Notes: a model not told the origin generated them from the sequence alone. 64,000 bases of DNA from Mytilus trossulus (GCF_036588685.1 NC_086378.1:32155578-32219577), one strand, 5' to 3'. Counted from the stretch's first letter, positions 11,875-24,520 are shown. Numbers and translations: made by a program.

Positions 11875-14800
11875 CTAGAAATTCAAATTCACAAAACAAG
11901 ATCAACGCCTCTGATTGGATAAAATTAAGATGAACTGATACAAAAATTATGAAAATTATATGGAAAACAAGTATTTCAACCCTTTTCCTGCCTTTGGCAT
12001 TAAATATGCAAGTATCAGATTTTGAAATGATATGCCGTTGCCTAACAGAGCTTTAATGACTTTGAACATAGTAAAATATGATGTCGACAATAAAATATCC
12101 TTTGGCATATACTAGTATTGTTGTAAATATGTTCAAAATATTGTTATAATATAAAAAAATATTTTGACATTTTCAGCCTTTAATCTTCTAAAACACTGAA
12201 TATTTGATATCAGATAAAATGTATTATGTTTTTGTATTTATAATTACTCTGATTTTGCAATATCATAATTACTATCTAGTATAATTGATAGGAAAAACAG
12301 GTTGTAAATATGTTAAAATCTTGTTAAGAACTAGGGAGAGTTTATTTACATTTCAACAAAGAAGTTAATTAAATTGAATATGCTTAGTTGTTTCTTAAAA
12401 GAAACAAAATATATGCCCAACTTTAAAGAAACAAAACTGGTTTTCACAAACCTAAAAATTACATGTACAAAAAAGTTGTCTAAAATATCAACGGATAACG
12501 GTGTAAAATTAGAAACTCTTGTAGAATAATACAAAACCAGACTCATTCTGGTTTAAAAGCAAATGATTATTTAAAAAACAAATTTAATTGTGTTTATTTT
12601 AAGGTTTTATAATAAGCAGCATGTTATAGCTGTGTGCACATGTCTTAATATAGTTATTCTGCTTTTTCCAAGCAAGCGCCGCTTAAGACTAAAATTGTAT
12701 TCTTATTATATAAATTAAAGCAGTTGTGGGTATACGTTAAAGATAGAGAAACACCAAGGACAAAATTACCAAAGTATAGACATCTTGATGGGTATTGACA
12801 CAGCTTAATATATACTATTAGAAAATTATACATCTTTGTATTTGATAACATATCTTTTAATGGCTTGGAAAAAAATATCTTGATGCTTTAATATTAATTA
12901 AAATAGCACCAGTAAATTCTAGGAGAAACTGCCAGAATAAATTTCTTCCGGCACAACATCTTTTAATTGAATATTACATTTAGACCTGTTTTAAAGTAGT
13001 ATTTTCTTATATTGAGACCGTTAGACTTGACAGAATGACGGACGAGCTAAAACACCATTTTGACAGTTACAAATCCTAGACTATAAATTATATAAATGTC
13101 ATAAAATGCATGATAAATTATTGTCAAACATTGCCATATTTGATGTACAACTTTTAAAAAACAATCAACGTTCGTATTTCGAATGGATTACATTCAATAT
13201 TCCAAAAAAAAAATCAAATTATCCTTTAACTGTTGCTTTATTGCTTAATTAGCAAAATTCAAAGACATTTCGTTTTAGTTAAAGTAATAGACTAAGCAAA
13301 AAAATTAAATTGTCTTGGTGAAATATTGAGAGAAAAATACTGTTTATCGGGAACAAAAGGTTGAATATTAGCCTCAGCGCTATGGACATAGGCTATTTAT
13401 AATTCATGCCTGTTAGTTTCAAAAGTTGCTAAAACTAAACGTGAAAAGGGTTTGAAGAAACTAACTAACGAAATTTTTAAAAGGAAAAGTGTTTTTTTTA
13501 ATTTGAAAAGATTTTGTGTTTAAAAGCTCTGTACAAGCATTTTTTTTTAATGAAGGGTTTGCATAAGCAGGAAAAAAATTTAGTATCCTAGTAGTATATT
13601 CTTTTATTAATTGTTTTTTTCAATAGACGATAAACATAATTCTCATCCTTTTTTTTTCGTATTTTACATATAAAATGTATTTAAAAAGTAAAAGTATATT
13701 CTGTCGTGATTCGTGTATATATTAAATGACGTCGAGAAAACAGGATTAGAATTAAAAAATGGTCAAGGGAAATTACCTTTGAAAGTTAATATTCTTGAAA
13801 TATGCAGCGCATTTTACTTTTCATTTATTTTTATTTGAAAAAGTTCGAAAGTAACGTTCCGAGGTTATGGTAGAAAAAAACTGAACTAATTTTAAAAGAC
13901 ACTTGCTTTAAAAATGATTTCTCTATTTCTCATCTTTTTTGTTCAGTATCATTTAAAATAATGGTATCAGTTATATCAGTACTTAAAAGGAATTAAGATA
14001 AAATAATAAAATTTCCTGAAGGTGTTGATAACTTTTGTTTTCTGGTTTATTCGAGGATTAAATGATTAACACAATACAAATCCTTACGGCAGTTAAGGAA
14101 AAAATGCATGCTTTAAGTATGTAAATGATATGTTATAGATAAAATAATATTTTGAATTTTAAATTTTAAGAAAATATGTAAACTGGTTGTGAACACAAGA
14201 ACAAGAACATTAAATATGTACCGACAACGAGGAACAAGAAAGAAAGAATAGAAAGATAAAGTTTTTGGAATTTTAATAATAATTTGAAGAATTTGGAAAA
14301 CTGGATATAGTGTAAACAATATTTTATTTAGAAACAGATAAATAAATGCATACATAAATACAATACAATGGATTGGAAAACAAGTGACAAGTCACTTATA
14401 CAAATTCCTCTCCTTTTGAACGGCAAAATCAATGGACAGAAAATGTACAATTATATAATATCATAGAAAAAGAAATCAAATGTAATGGAAATTAACATAT
14501 AAATGCAGATATTTTTTTTTAAATATTGGGTGACATGGTGTTGGGCCAACACAATTATTATCTGAATCTCTTAGTTTTCAATATATAGTCTTGGACAATA
14601 AGAAAGTTGTTTTTATTGTCTGTATCGGTAATGTTCGGATCACCAGCTGCTAGCGAGTGGCTGCTAGCTTGAGCCTGGTTAAAGTAACATATCTTTGTTA
14701 AGTGTACCAACTAGGTAAACAGAAAGGGCTTCACGAGTTCGATGATAATTGGGACAATTTAGAACACAAGAACAAGAACATTAAACATGTACCGACAACG

Positions 14801-15203
14801 AGGAACAAGAAACAAGGATAGAAAGTTGAAAATATAGTTTTTTTATATATATTTACATAGTAGAAAATTAAATCAATTCTCTGTGTCTGTAGTCCTTTTG
14901 CACAATTTTTTTTCTCTCGCAATGATCATTTAAACCAAATTTTAATTTACAAAAGTTTTCAATTGCACCAAAATACGGTCATTGTTTGTGCAAAATTATC
15001 TAGACTATACACATGTTTATCGAACAAAATATGCATTGACACACACAACAAAAACATACTAATATTTAATAAAAGGGGCCTAATAATTGTTGATAAAAAA
15101 ATAAAATAAAAGTTTTTCGAAGACGCAAAGAACATAAATAAATTTCAGAATAAATTTTAGCACTAGGCCTATTCATTGTAGAAGAAAGAATGCATGTCGT
15201 CTT
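11875..15203. other. Proximal part of the divergent spacer, no gene seen
   Basis: AT-rich DNA with no supported gene. It contains a pair of direct repeats of about 64 bp at 14191-14255 and 14762-14825 (GAACACAAGAACAAGAACAT...CCGACAACGAGGAACAAGAA), nearly identical and 570 bp apart. Enhancers of either homeobox gene could lie here but none can be identified from one sequence. Confidence 0.5.
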
Positions 15204-17338
15204 CACGGCCGACACTCGGCTAACCGAGAGATTGGTCGGTTAATTTATATTGAGTATGCGGCTATATCGGCGGTTGGCTAAAGTCTGTTAATCAGGTGTT
15301 ATCGAGAAAATCATTGAAAACTCAGCATGTTTCATTGTATAACTTTATTTTTTTTTATGTCTAACAAAACTATTCAATGGACTGAATGAAGTGGTGTAAT
15401 TATTATTTTTCTAGCTTCTATGTACGATCTTTAAAATGAAAAGGCAAGTTACTCATCAATAAATTTATACACATTTTACACACACAAAATGTACACAAAA
15501 TGACACTTGGGTTGAATTTACTTGCATGCAATATTTTGAACATCAAAAAAAGACAGGCATTATGTGTGTTAACCAAATTGATATCATTGTGTGAAAAATC
15601 TACACGAAAATCTATATGTTGGTGACATAAATCAATCTTTATTTAAAACCTGCTCTGTTAATGGGTCGGATGTATAAAACCCGGTCTGTTAATTGGTCTG
15701 TTAAGAGTTATCATGAATGACAATAAAAGTATAATTTTATTACTTTATGGTGTGTTAATTTGGTAGGTTCAAGACAAGCGGCTAAAATATACGGAAACAA
15801 CACTTGAGCATTGAAACATAAAATAAATACGTAAACAAACATGAGCAATGGAATATAAAATATACAGAAACAAAACACATGAACAATTAACAATTAAGGC
15901 AATGGATATTGAAAGTTGATAAAAAAGGTTTCAAAAAGTGTTAAATTGAAATAAAATTGATTTTAATTGAGAATGGTCGCATATATCATGTGGATTATGT
16001 TTAATTGTCATAAATGACACCAATTTGTCATCTACATTGGTAACCAGTATATAAATCAGATATTAACGTCTTAATTTAAAAAAATACGGAAATAAACAAA
16101 ACCCCAATCTGGACTCTCATGGTATACACGATAAAAGATAAGGACAGTAGAGAGTGATGCATTGCTAAAAAAGAGAGTAAAAACAATAATTGTTTAAGAA
16201 TAAAAACATGAAACCCCCTGGGTGTTAAAACAGTAACGGATTGCGATGTACTCATATTGGTGACAAATGCTTGAAGTTAAGTGGACAACTGCAGTTCTCC
16301 TCTGCACATATGTAGAAAAGGAACTAAACGGAATAAAACGAATTAAAACTTAATACAACCAAATGTAGCTGCATTCGCTCCTTTCCATTTACTTCTTTAG
16401 AATGATTTGTAAACAACAGATGATTAAGTAATAGAAGAAAAGAACCAATTGGATGATGCTGACGAATTAGGGTTAAACGTCCAGTGACAAGTATCATGTG
16501 CATATGAAAACGACAACACGTTATGTACCCTGTGTTATATTAGAAAGACACGTTCAGACGGATTTGAGAACATGCTACTTTGAGCAGACACAAAAATTAA
16601 GGCTGATTGAAATCGTTTATAATAAATTCATGCATATTCCAGCGGCCAAACCAGATCACGTTATATTGAAGTGACACACTCTTCAATATAATGCAAAGAA
16701 AGTAAAAATAAAAATACTCTTACTGGAAGGACAGTTTTGCACCGTATTATCATTTTTTTTTTACTCAAGAACATCTCATTCTTAACTTTTTCAATGGGAA
16801 AATATAAAATAAGCAACACTATTTTCGTGGTTAAATTAATCTTAACTGACACAATTTCAATTGTCCAACCCATTAACAGACTTTATTCCCATAATTTTCA
16901 CTAAAACGTGGTATTACTCACGGTATATTACAATTATGAAATATTTATTTATGTCAATTTATATTTAAGAACCAAAGTAGTATTTTGTGTCTTTTAAATG
17001 ATATCTAAAATTGTTTGTTTCGCCTTTTATAAAAAAAAAATTGCTATGCGTGTTATAAATACAACATACTTGCGCGACGCCTTTTACTTTTACTGAAAAC
17101 TGCGCAGACTATGAAATGTTTTTAAAGGTGAAAAATGTTCTATGATAGATATCATTTTGTCAGACATTTTTGTTTTTTTGATTTGATTCTTACAATATGC
17201 CAAAAATCTGTATATTTGATAGAGTTTAACATTTAATTGTGCGTTTTACTCTTAACAGCCAACCCGATTAACAGACCAATCGTCCATATAGCCGCATACT
17301 CAATATAGATTAACCGACCAATCCGAGTGTCGGCCGTG
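15204..17338. mobile_element. 2.1-kb non-autonomous TIR transposon with 5-bp target duplication
   Basis: Imperfect terminal inverted repeats of about 70 bp begin CACGGCCGACACTCGG and share GGTCGGTTAAT and ATTGAGTATGCGGCTATAT. The element is bounded by GTCTT on both sides (15199-15203 and 17339-17343), a clean 5-bp target-site duplication. Inside, a second inverted pair occurs (TCTGTTAATGGGTCGG at about 15655, its complement at about 16868). No transposase reading frame is visible. A 5-bp duplication with CAC ends is reported for Transib/RAG-like elements, but the exact terminal heptamer is not theirs, so the superfamily stays open. Confidence 0.8.
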
Positions 17339-17739
17339 GTCTTTAAAGAATCTTCTAAAAAATAACCGCCAAGTTATATTATTTTCGCTTTTGTCTGACA
17401 TGGTGTTAAAAAAAAGTAGCAATGATTTTACTAAACAATTTCTATTTTTTTATTAGCTTTTCTCGACAGTTTAGTGGAGGATGTGATACTCGATTAGCAA
17501 AAGTGACAAAAAGTAGATGATTTTTGCTGATATTGCTTATCAATTATGTTGATAGCAATTCTTTGTTTCCACCATCCATATGAACCTTCCATTCGAACCT
17601 TCCATATGAACCAACTGTATAATAGAGTGGCGAAAGATACCAGAGGAACATTCAAACTAATAGATAGGAAATAAACTGAAAACCCAATGTCCATAAAAGA
17701 AAATGACTAACAGACACATAATAGTACACCAGACAGTGA

Positions 17740-18560
17740 TCTCAGGTGCTCCGGTAGCGAAAGAAGATTCTACTCCACAAGTGGCACCCGTCGTGTTGCT
17801 CGTGTTATCCAAAATCCGGTAAATATTCTAATTCGGTAGGTCACATTCGTGAAAAGGGGACGGGATTATAGGAACATATCCGATATTATCTGTGAAAAGG
17901 ATGTTTCATAACGGTCAACCAACTCGTGATGGTGTCTGTAAAATTTTACGATGGGATAATTTCAACTAAACCATTTGGAACTCTTGGATTAATAGCTTCA
18001 TGTAAGCTGTGACCTTCTATCAAGAAAATCGTGATATGAAATACAATGGTATATATTGGGAGATATATACCGTTCGTATGCAGGCGCTGCTGGAATGTTG
18101 CTACATATAAATGGAAAGTTCACAATTAGGAAGCCGAAATCATCTCTTTTATCGTAAAGTTTTCAACCGACCTTCATTGTCAATTTCTAGATTTAAGTCA
18201 AGATATAAGGCAGATTTAAATGTATTTGTTGTATCCTTTATCTCTAGTTCGATTGAATAGATGCGTTAAACATAGTCACCAAATTTTGAATTATTTGGTG
18301 AGAGAACATTATTCATTTAGCGGAAAGTAAAGTTAAAGGCTATTGCTAACTTCTTTTCTTTCTTCCTTAGAAGTTCCTGAATGAAGTCAGCCTTATAAGA
18401 ATAAAGGAACAAGTCGGCAAGAAGAGGGGCACAATTGGTTTGCCATGGAAATCCGATAGTTTGTTAAAAAAAAAACGCGTCCTACCAACGTAACAATGTC
18501 AGTTTCAGAGAATTGCTTGTTTGAATCAGAGTGCTTCTTTACAAATTAGGATTTATCCTT
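17740..18560 (-). mobile_element. Degenerate Penelope-like retroelement (RT C-terminal part)
   Basis: Reading the minus strand from about 18540 gives fragments of a PLE reverse transcriptase: FSETDIV, TIGFPWQTNCAPLLADLFL, YSYKADFIQEL, then NNSKFGDYV, IYSIELEIKDTT, YLDLNLEIDNEGRLKT, KRDDFGFLIVNFPFICSNIP and AYERYISPNI. Stops and frameshifts interrupt it, so it is a dead copy. The family consensus at the catalytic region is GIPMGTNCAPLLADLFLY; here M is replaced by W. No GIY-YIG endonuclease domain is seen. Confidence 0.85.
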
Positions 18561-19727
18561 CCCTAAAGACAAGATACTTGTTTAATAAACAAGGCAGTAT
18601 CACCACTTTCAATTTGTCTTTTATTTTGGAATGGGGAATACTTGTTCAAAGTGTAGAAAAGTCAAAATGTCTTAATAATATTGTAAGATTAAAGAGTCGA
18701 TTGTATGTAAGAGAGCAAGATAATAGGGTCGGAAAATGAGATATACCATCACTAGACAGGCATTAGAATGGAACCCAAGGAAATCGGAGACCGGGTAGAC
18801 CATTTCCAAGATAGAGAAGACCAAGACACAAGAAGCTGGAGGAGATTGGATATACCTGGTGCGAAGCCAAAATAATAGCCCAAAATAGAGCAAGGTGGAA
18901 AGCTAAGTTGTGGCAGCCCTATGTTCCACAAGGAATGAAAAGGATTAAGTCAAATAAGTCAGATTGTATGTACTCTAAAAGATCTTTGGATTTTCTTGGT
19001 GTTCACATCAAATTCACGCCATCTCTAGAATATGCAGTTTCACAATAATTCCGGCTTTGATTGCTGATAAAATTGATGTTGATAACTTAGATTTTTTTTT
19101 CGTGGAGACAGCAATATACCGTTGTGTGTAAGGATACTTATGTTATTTATGCATACAATAAAGTGATGGAAGATCTAGTTCTTCATTGTTGGTTGATATT
19201 CAAAAGGAACATAGAACAGACCTATGCCTATCTAGGATTTCCTCTTTGTAAAAAGTCTTGGGAGTAAATGTCAAGTTTCCAAGTGAATTGTCAATACTTA
19301 ATTCGTTTATCAAGAAGTTTATGCAATGAGATCTACACACAAAAACAATGTTGTTTGGGGCTTTATCTGCTAGACAAAAACATTTTTTTCATGGTGGTAG
19401 GAGAAATGATTGTAACATTTGGGTCTTTAAAGATTGAAGTAGCATGGGTATTGGTATATATACCCATTCAGTTTCTTAATTCTGATTTGTATCAACATCA
19501 CAAGCCTTAGACAGAACTCTCAACATTTTCTACTCCTAAAATGACGAAATCTATATTCACGCATTAGGGAAAGAAGTGATATAAGAAACTTGCATATATA
19601 CATGTACATATAACACACTTGGTGTTTGTAATTGATATTTTTCAACTAGAGTTAGTTTTCTTATTCGGGAAAGAAAATATTATAAATAATCGTATACTAG
19701 TAGTTGTTACATTTTTAAGTGTCATAT
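18561..19727. other. Unassigned repeat-like DNA
   Basis: Contains short coding-like scraps (for example around 18950-19500) without recognisable domains. This is probably older retroelement sequence next to the PLE remnant, but I cannot assign it. No gene is supported. Confidence 0.3.
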
Positions 19728-19811
19728 CATCTTCGCTAGCCAAGGGTTACGATCCGATCCACTCCCGCTAAGAGTGCGAGAGTGGATCGTAACCCTTGGC
19801 TAGCGAAGATG
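19728..19811. repeat. 84-bp palindrome (TAGCCAAGGGTTACGATCC family)
   Basis: Arms CATCTTCGCTAGCCAAGGGT.. and ..ACCCTTGGCTAGCGAAGATG are nearly perfect inverted repeats; the left arm has a 5-bp GATCC duplication. A related, more diverged copy lies at 48601-48676. Confidence 0.8.
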
Positions 19812-19820
19812 TGTCATCTT

Positions 19821-20116
19821 GGTCGAGTTTACTTGAAACTCTACAATCGACTTCAGAGTTAATAGATTTTCACGTTAACGCACTAGAGTTGATATTCGGA
19901 ACAACTCTTAGTAACTCTAGGGTAAGGCCCTAACCAAGCATAAACAAATAAAACATTTTCATTGGTTTGACGTCATTCGAGAGTTTCTAGAGTTTAACCC
20001 TGACTAGGTGAGGGTTGGAACCAGGGTACGAGGCGTTTACTTGAGTGGTTCCAGTTAAATCGTATTGCTGAAACCCGAGTAAGTAAAGTTAACTCGAGAG
20101 TTTCAAGTGAACTCGG
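19821..20116. mobile_element. MITE with GAGTTTACTTGAAACTCT ends
   Basis: TIRs: TCGAGTTTACTTGAAACTCT at the left and AGAGTTTCAAGTGAACTCG at the right, with further imperfect inverted pairing inward (GAGTTAA). About 296 bp and non-coding. It sits directly beside the 19728 palindrome. Confidence 0.65.
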
Positions 20117-20409
20117 TCATTGACTTTTATCAGTCACAGTGTTGTTATCTTAAAATCGTGGCTGAAAATTTGTTTTTACAACGTCAGTTATTATGGAATA
20201 AAACTTTATAACCAATTAAATATAAGTCCTAATTGACCTACATTTGTTTAATTCAAAGGATAAAAACATTTTAGAAAGTCTGTTAAACCTACTGGAATTA
20301 TACTATCAATGATTGTATTTAATTTTCTAAAAAAATGTACAACAATTTTATTTTCTTGCTACATGTATCAACATGGTATATGCAGTGTTTTATATTGGTG
20401 TTGAATATA

Positions 20410-20600
20410 AATAAGAAGATGTGGTATGAGTGCCACCTAAGTCGAAAGGAGTAAAAAGTTGACAATTATAGATAAAACAACAGCCTTCAACACAGAGTCT
20501 TGGCTCATAACGAACAGCAAGTTTAAAAGCACCCCAAAATGACTACTGAAAAACAATTCAAACAAGAAAACCAACGGTCTAATCTTTATTAAAATCGAAA
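20410..20600 (+). repeat. SINE-like dispersed repeat 'S', plus copy
   Basis: Begins AGATGTGGTATGAGTGCCA and runs through AGCCTTCAACACAGAGTCTTGGCTC. The same family appears at 9265-9400, 35630-35770, 49236-49345 and 50430-50530 on plus, and at 11265-11325, 26740-26850, 29135-29255, 30150-30290, 40940-41070 and 54205-54275 on minus. Several copies share only part of the unit. I recognise it as common in mussel DNA but cannot name the family. Confidence 0.6.
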
Positions 20601-21777
20601 CCATATTGTAGTTTATAAGAACATATTGCATTTTTTTTTTTACATGTTTGAGTAAAGCTTTGCATTGAAGGACATAATTAACCAATTTGAAAACAAATTG
20701 ATTTGTTTCAGAAAGACAATATGTACAACTACCTCCTATTATATCCTGGGAATTTGTTTTAGTTATCAAATGTCCTTTCAATTCTATTTTGATAATTATT
20801 CAAATTTAGTCAATTTCGATCAAAGTTGTACATTTCGTGTTGAAGCATCATAAGCCATTTTTTATTTGGTTACATGTTCCAAAATGTTCTAAAAACCTTT
20901 TCTTCTCGATTGCATCACTCTTCTCGAGAAGCGCATGCACGAAGTATAAATAAAAGACCATGTCAGCGTTTAGAAAACTGTTGGCTCCCATACGTATGCT
21001 GACCGTCTGTTGAAAAAAATTACAATTTGTTTTTCAATAAAACAACCAAGTATCTCTTAGAACAATGTCGGTTATACAGAACGTTTTGGTAAAACAGCGT
21101 TTTTACATAGTTTTATTTTCCTCTGTAGAAAAAAAATATATTAGAAGCTACGTTGGCTATTCCATTTTTTGTTCATATAAAATAATTATCCTTATATCTA
21201 TAACGTTTTTAAAAATAAAAAATACAGTCAGATTGAATGTACTGTAACCATATAATGTGTGATTCAAACCGCTCCTAAAGAGTATTTATTTTCACAGCAA
21301 AAATGAAAACTAATTGCTGATAAAAAAATATATGAAATAATGGGGATATATAGCGAAGGATGGGCTAATCCAGCAATATATGTTGATGTACGGATATTTG
21401 TGTAAATAGGGATTCCCTGCGCCTCAGGGTGTATGAATTTTCAACAAAGGTGTAAAATTCTTTACACCCCTGATTATAAGATAACTAATAGTAGATTGCC
21501 ATCTCTTCTGCATGCTCTATCAAACAACTTCTCGTCAGATTCACCACACTTTAGTCCGAAGTGTAAGAGGATTATCAAAAATTTAGTGATACTGTGTACT
21601 CGCGTAGTGGTATATACCATACAAGTAATCGGATTCTAAAAACATAAACAAAACTTCTTGAAAATTCAAAATCTTACTCATTTTTTGCAATTAATCCTAT
21701 CACAATTAAAGCTTTTTACACCCGTTTCACCTCTATACCACACGACAAATAGAAAACCCGTATAGAAGATAAGCCAC

Positions 21778-21945
21778 AATGCAAAAATGCGGCGGGGTTA
21801 AACATTTAAGGGCGAGCTGAAGGACGCCTCCGGGTGCGGGAATTTTTGTTGCATTGAAGACCTGTTGGTGACCTACTGCTGTTGTCTGCTCTATGGTCGG
21901 GTTGTTGTCTCTTTGGCATATTCCCCATTTCCATTCTCAATCTTA
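21778..21945 (+). repeat. Dispersed repeat 'B', plus copy
   Basis: AATGCGGCGGGGTTAAACAT, ACGCCTCCGGGTGCGGGAA, TGGTCGGGTTGTTGTCTCTT and CCCCATTTCCATTCTCAA recur in reverse complement at 29375-29720, and partly at 25030-25330, within this window. Non-coding. Confidence 0.65.
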
Positions 21946-21954
21946 GTATGAGGT

Positions 21955-22150
21955 ATTTAGTATACCTCAAACGTGAATACACCGGACATCTCAGTACCAA
22001 AATCTATGTAACACAAGACTATTTTTATCATGATATTATAAACTTCCTTTCCTATAATGCAGCAAAATACCAACTTCGTCGGCGTATGGAGTATACATTT
22101 TTAAACGATATCCAGAGGCAATTTGCTACTCAGACTCAGACTTTGTATCG
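21955..22150 (+). mobile_element. PLE remnant (C-terminal RT region)
   Basis: Plus-strand frames read GHLSTKIYVTQDYF..DIINF and, after a frameshift, IPTSSAYGVYI and CYSDSDFVS. These correspond to the conserved PLE stretch seen at 17740-18560 (LKTxxYxKRDDFxFxIVNFPFxxSNIP..AYxxYIS). Frameshifted and dead. Confidence 0.6.
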
Positions 22151-22217
22151 TAATCGGATACCAAGAGAGTATCCATAATCGCATACCAAGAGAGTATCCA
22201 TAATCGCATACCAAGCC
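22150..22217. repeat. 25-bp tandem repeat, about 2.6 copies
   Basis: ATACCAAGAGAGTATCCATAATCGC is repeated twice exactly, with a partial third copy ending ATACCAAG. It lies between a PLE remnant and a coding-like segment. Confidence 0.8.
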
Positions 22218-22232
22218 GTCACCAAAAATGTA

Positions 22233-22565
22233 ATGGTAAAAAATATATACCCAAAGACGCACGGCAGTACATTGCTATCTCTGTTCGGAATAACAAGCGG
22301 TTGGTCGAACGGACAGGCGGACATTGGTATTTCTCATACTCTCCGAACTTTGTCTGCGGGGTATAATGGATTGAGTGAAAAACGGGACAACATGTTTTCC
22401 CTAGACCAAATGTATGCCAACCTTATACCTCTTGAAGGACATCTGTTCCGACCGAGCGACAAGAAATTTGATACACATCAGGGGCAAGGTCATCGTATGC
22501 AAAGGGACAGGAATGAATGGACAAAGCTTTTAGTCTGTAGCCTTATGTCACTTTTGGGATGTTGA
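22233..22565 (+). other. Coding-like segment of unknown origin
   Basis: A 110-codon open frame with more balanced composition than its surroundings (motifs include TSGWSNGQADIGIS, NMFSLDQMYANLIP and WTKLLVCSLMSLLGC). I do not recognise a domain. It follows directly on PLE-derived sequence and a tandem repeat, so it may be retroelement- or retrocopy-derived rather than a gene. No splice signals or promoter were identified. Confidence 0.25.
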
Positions 22566-22944
22566 GGATGATTAGTTTAAATTCTGTAGAAACTTAACTT
22601 ATTAAATTTAAAACACATTGTTCTATAGTGCCACACATGTAAGATATCAAATTATTAAATATTCTGTTACTTGTTGAGGAATAAGTTTCTAATTTTTCTA
22701 TTTTTTTTTTTACAAAAAACGACTTCTTTAAATTTAATGACAACGACATCAGATTACATTCAAAGAGAGATAACCCAACTTATGTGCAGATATTTGTATC
22801 AGGCTGAGGCTTGCATACTTAAAGCAATAATTACAAGGACAATCCCCATCCCATCAAAAAAGGAGTGCTAGGACACTGGTAGTCTGTAACCATGGCGAAG
22901 AAAGTCGAAGTACTCGCAAAAATTACCCTTCTGATGTACTGAAA

Positions 22945-23028
22945 TCTCAGGCGCTCTTAGTCAGAATCGAACTCAGGACATTCAGCACTGAGTCATCGGT
23001 CTTAACCACTTAGTAACGTTACGAACGA
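22945..23028 (-). repeat. tRNA-derived SINE head
   Basis: On the minus strand, AGTGGTTAAGACC (A-box-like) is followed about 35 nt later by GAGTTCGATTCTG (B-box-like), then a conserved-looking tail including GACTTTCTTCGCCATGG. The internal promoter spacing fits a tRNA-derived SINE. The acceptor stem does not pair well enough for a functional tRNA. Confidence 0.5.
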
Positions 23029-23089
23029 ACCCATCTAAAGTTCTAAATCCCGACAATAAGACTTTTCAAATACATATATAGATTATGAC

Positions 23090-23165
23090 GGCATTTAGCA
23101 TATCAGACCCCTTATCAGCTCTAGGTCATGATATCAGCCCGAGAGCCGATAGGCTATTGTTTTTT
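23090..23165. repeat. Fragment of the ATTATCAGCCCTAGG palindromic family
   Basis: TTATCAGCTCTAGGTCATGA and ATCAGCCCGAGAGCCG match the minus strand of the outer element at 24420-24490 (TTATCAGCCCTAGGTTCAAT, ATCAGCCCAAGAGCCG). An isolated half copy. Confidence 0.5.
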
Positions 23166-24249
23166 TTGTAAAAAAAAGTTTGCTTCCAGTTTTTGGAGAA
23201 AAAAATAATTTGTTTTTGATTCTGAGAAAAAAAATTGTTCACCCTCAGCTGCCACTATATGTAATGCTAAAATTGAATGAAAAAAAATGTTTTCGACTTG
23301 TGAAAAAAATTTGTCCAGAAAAAAAAAACCCATTTTAATTTTTTATCATATACTTCAATAGAAGACATACAGACAAAAACTATTTTTAAAACTTTGAAAA
23401 TATGCTTTTGTTGTAATAATTGTTTTGCATTTTTTAATACATGTAATATATTTTCCTGATTCCTAATAAAAAAAAAATTGTATCCAACTTTGTTATGTCT
23501 TACACAAAGAAAGGTTTCAATGAGATATATTTTCTGGAATAAGCCGAATGACGTCGAAATGTCATCCGATAACGTTACAGCAAAGCATGCGATAATAACC
23601 GGAAGCAGTTGATAACAAAAGTTTTATCATATACTTAGACTAAATACTGTATGATAATAACGTGAATTCCATATTTTTCGAATTGATGCTTAGCGGGCTG
23701 GTAGAAAAAGTTTATCAAATGCTTCGATAGTTGTTATCACATGCCTTCCGGAACGTTATCGCATGGCATTCCGGTGATACTTGGCAATTTCCGGAAAATA
23801 CACCTCAATGATACGTTTTCAGGGAAATGAATTACAAAGTAGTGTATAAAACAATTATTTGGATACTGGAAAGTATATTGTGTAAAAAATTGTAAAAAAA
23901 CCACACACAAAAGTAAAAAAAACAAACCCACACAAACAAACCAAAACAAACAAATTATTGAATAAATGTATTTTTATAAGTTTCAAACCTAATTTAGAAA
24001 GTTACTTTAAAAAGTTGACTTTTCCAAACAGTGTGCATTATGTATATTTTTGACGATTCTTCCATATCAAAATATGATTCTTTACACTGTTGACGCATAT
24101 GATAGAAAGATTTCATATTGAATGTACTAAATTTGGGGTCCGACGTCCGTGATCTTTTCACTCTTTGAACTTTTATTTGGGAACCATGTACAAGGATCAA
24201 TATATGAATCTGTCATTTTTCTTCATTGTTGAAGCATATGCTAAAAAGA

Positions 24250-24520
24250 TCATAACATGTCATTTTTCTTATCGCATGTATTATCAGGGTTGAGTTCAAT
24301 ATCGTAGCTGCTACGTAGTAGCTGCTATCAGTATCTATGTAGCAACTAGTCTATAGCTATACGTTCAATAGTCAAAATCTACGTAGCATGACGTAGCTGC
24401 TACGATATTGAACTCAACCCAGCCCTCGGTCAATATCAGCCCTGGAGCCATGCGGCTCTTGGGCTGATATTGAACCTAGGGCTGATAATACATGCGATAT
24501 GAAAAATGCCATGTTATAAT
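24250..24520. mobile_element. Nested palindromic elements
   Basis: Outer arms of about 38 bp (ATAACATGTCATTTTTCTTA..GTATTATCAG at the left, its complement ending at about 24518). Inside lies a second palindrome, 24287-24420, with arms GGGTTGAGTTCAATATCGTA / TACGATATTGAACTCAACCC, next to a third hairpin, 24421-24485 (AGCCCTCGGTCAATATCAGCCC / GGGCTGATATTGAACCTAGG). The inner palindrome interrupts the outer one, so at least one insertion into an existing foldback element is implied. Confidence 0.75.
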
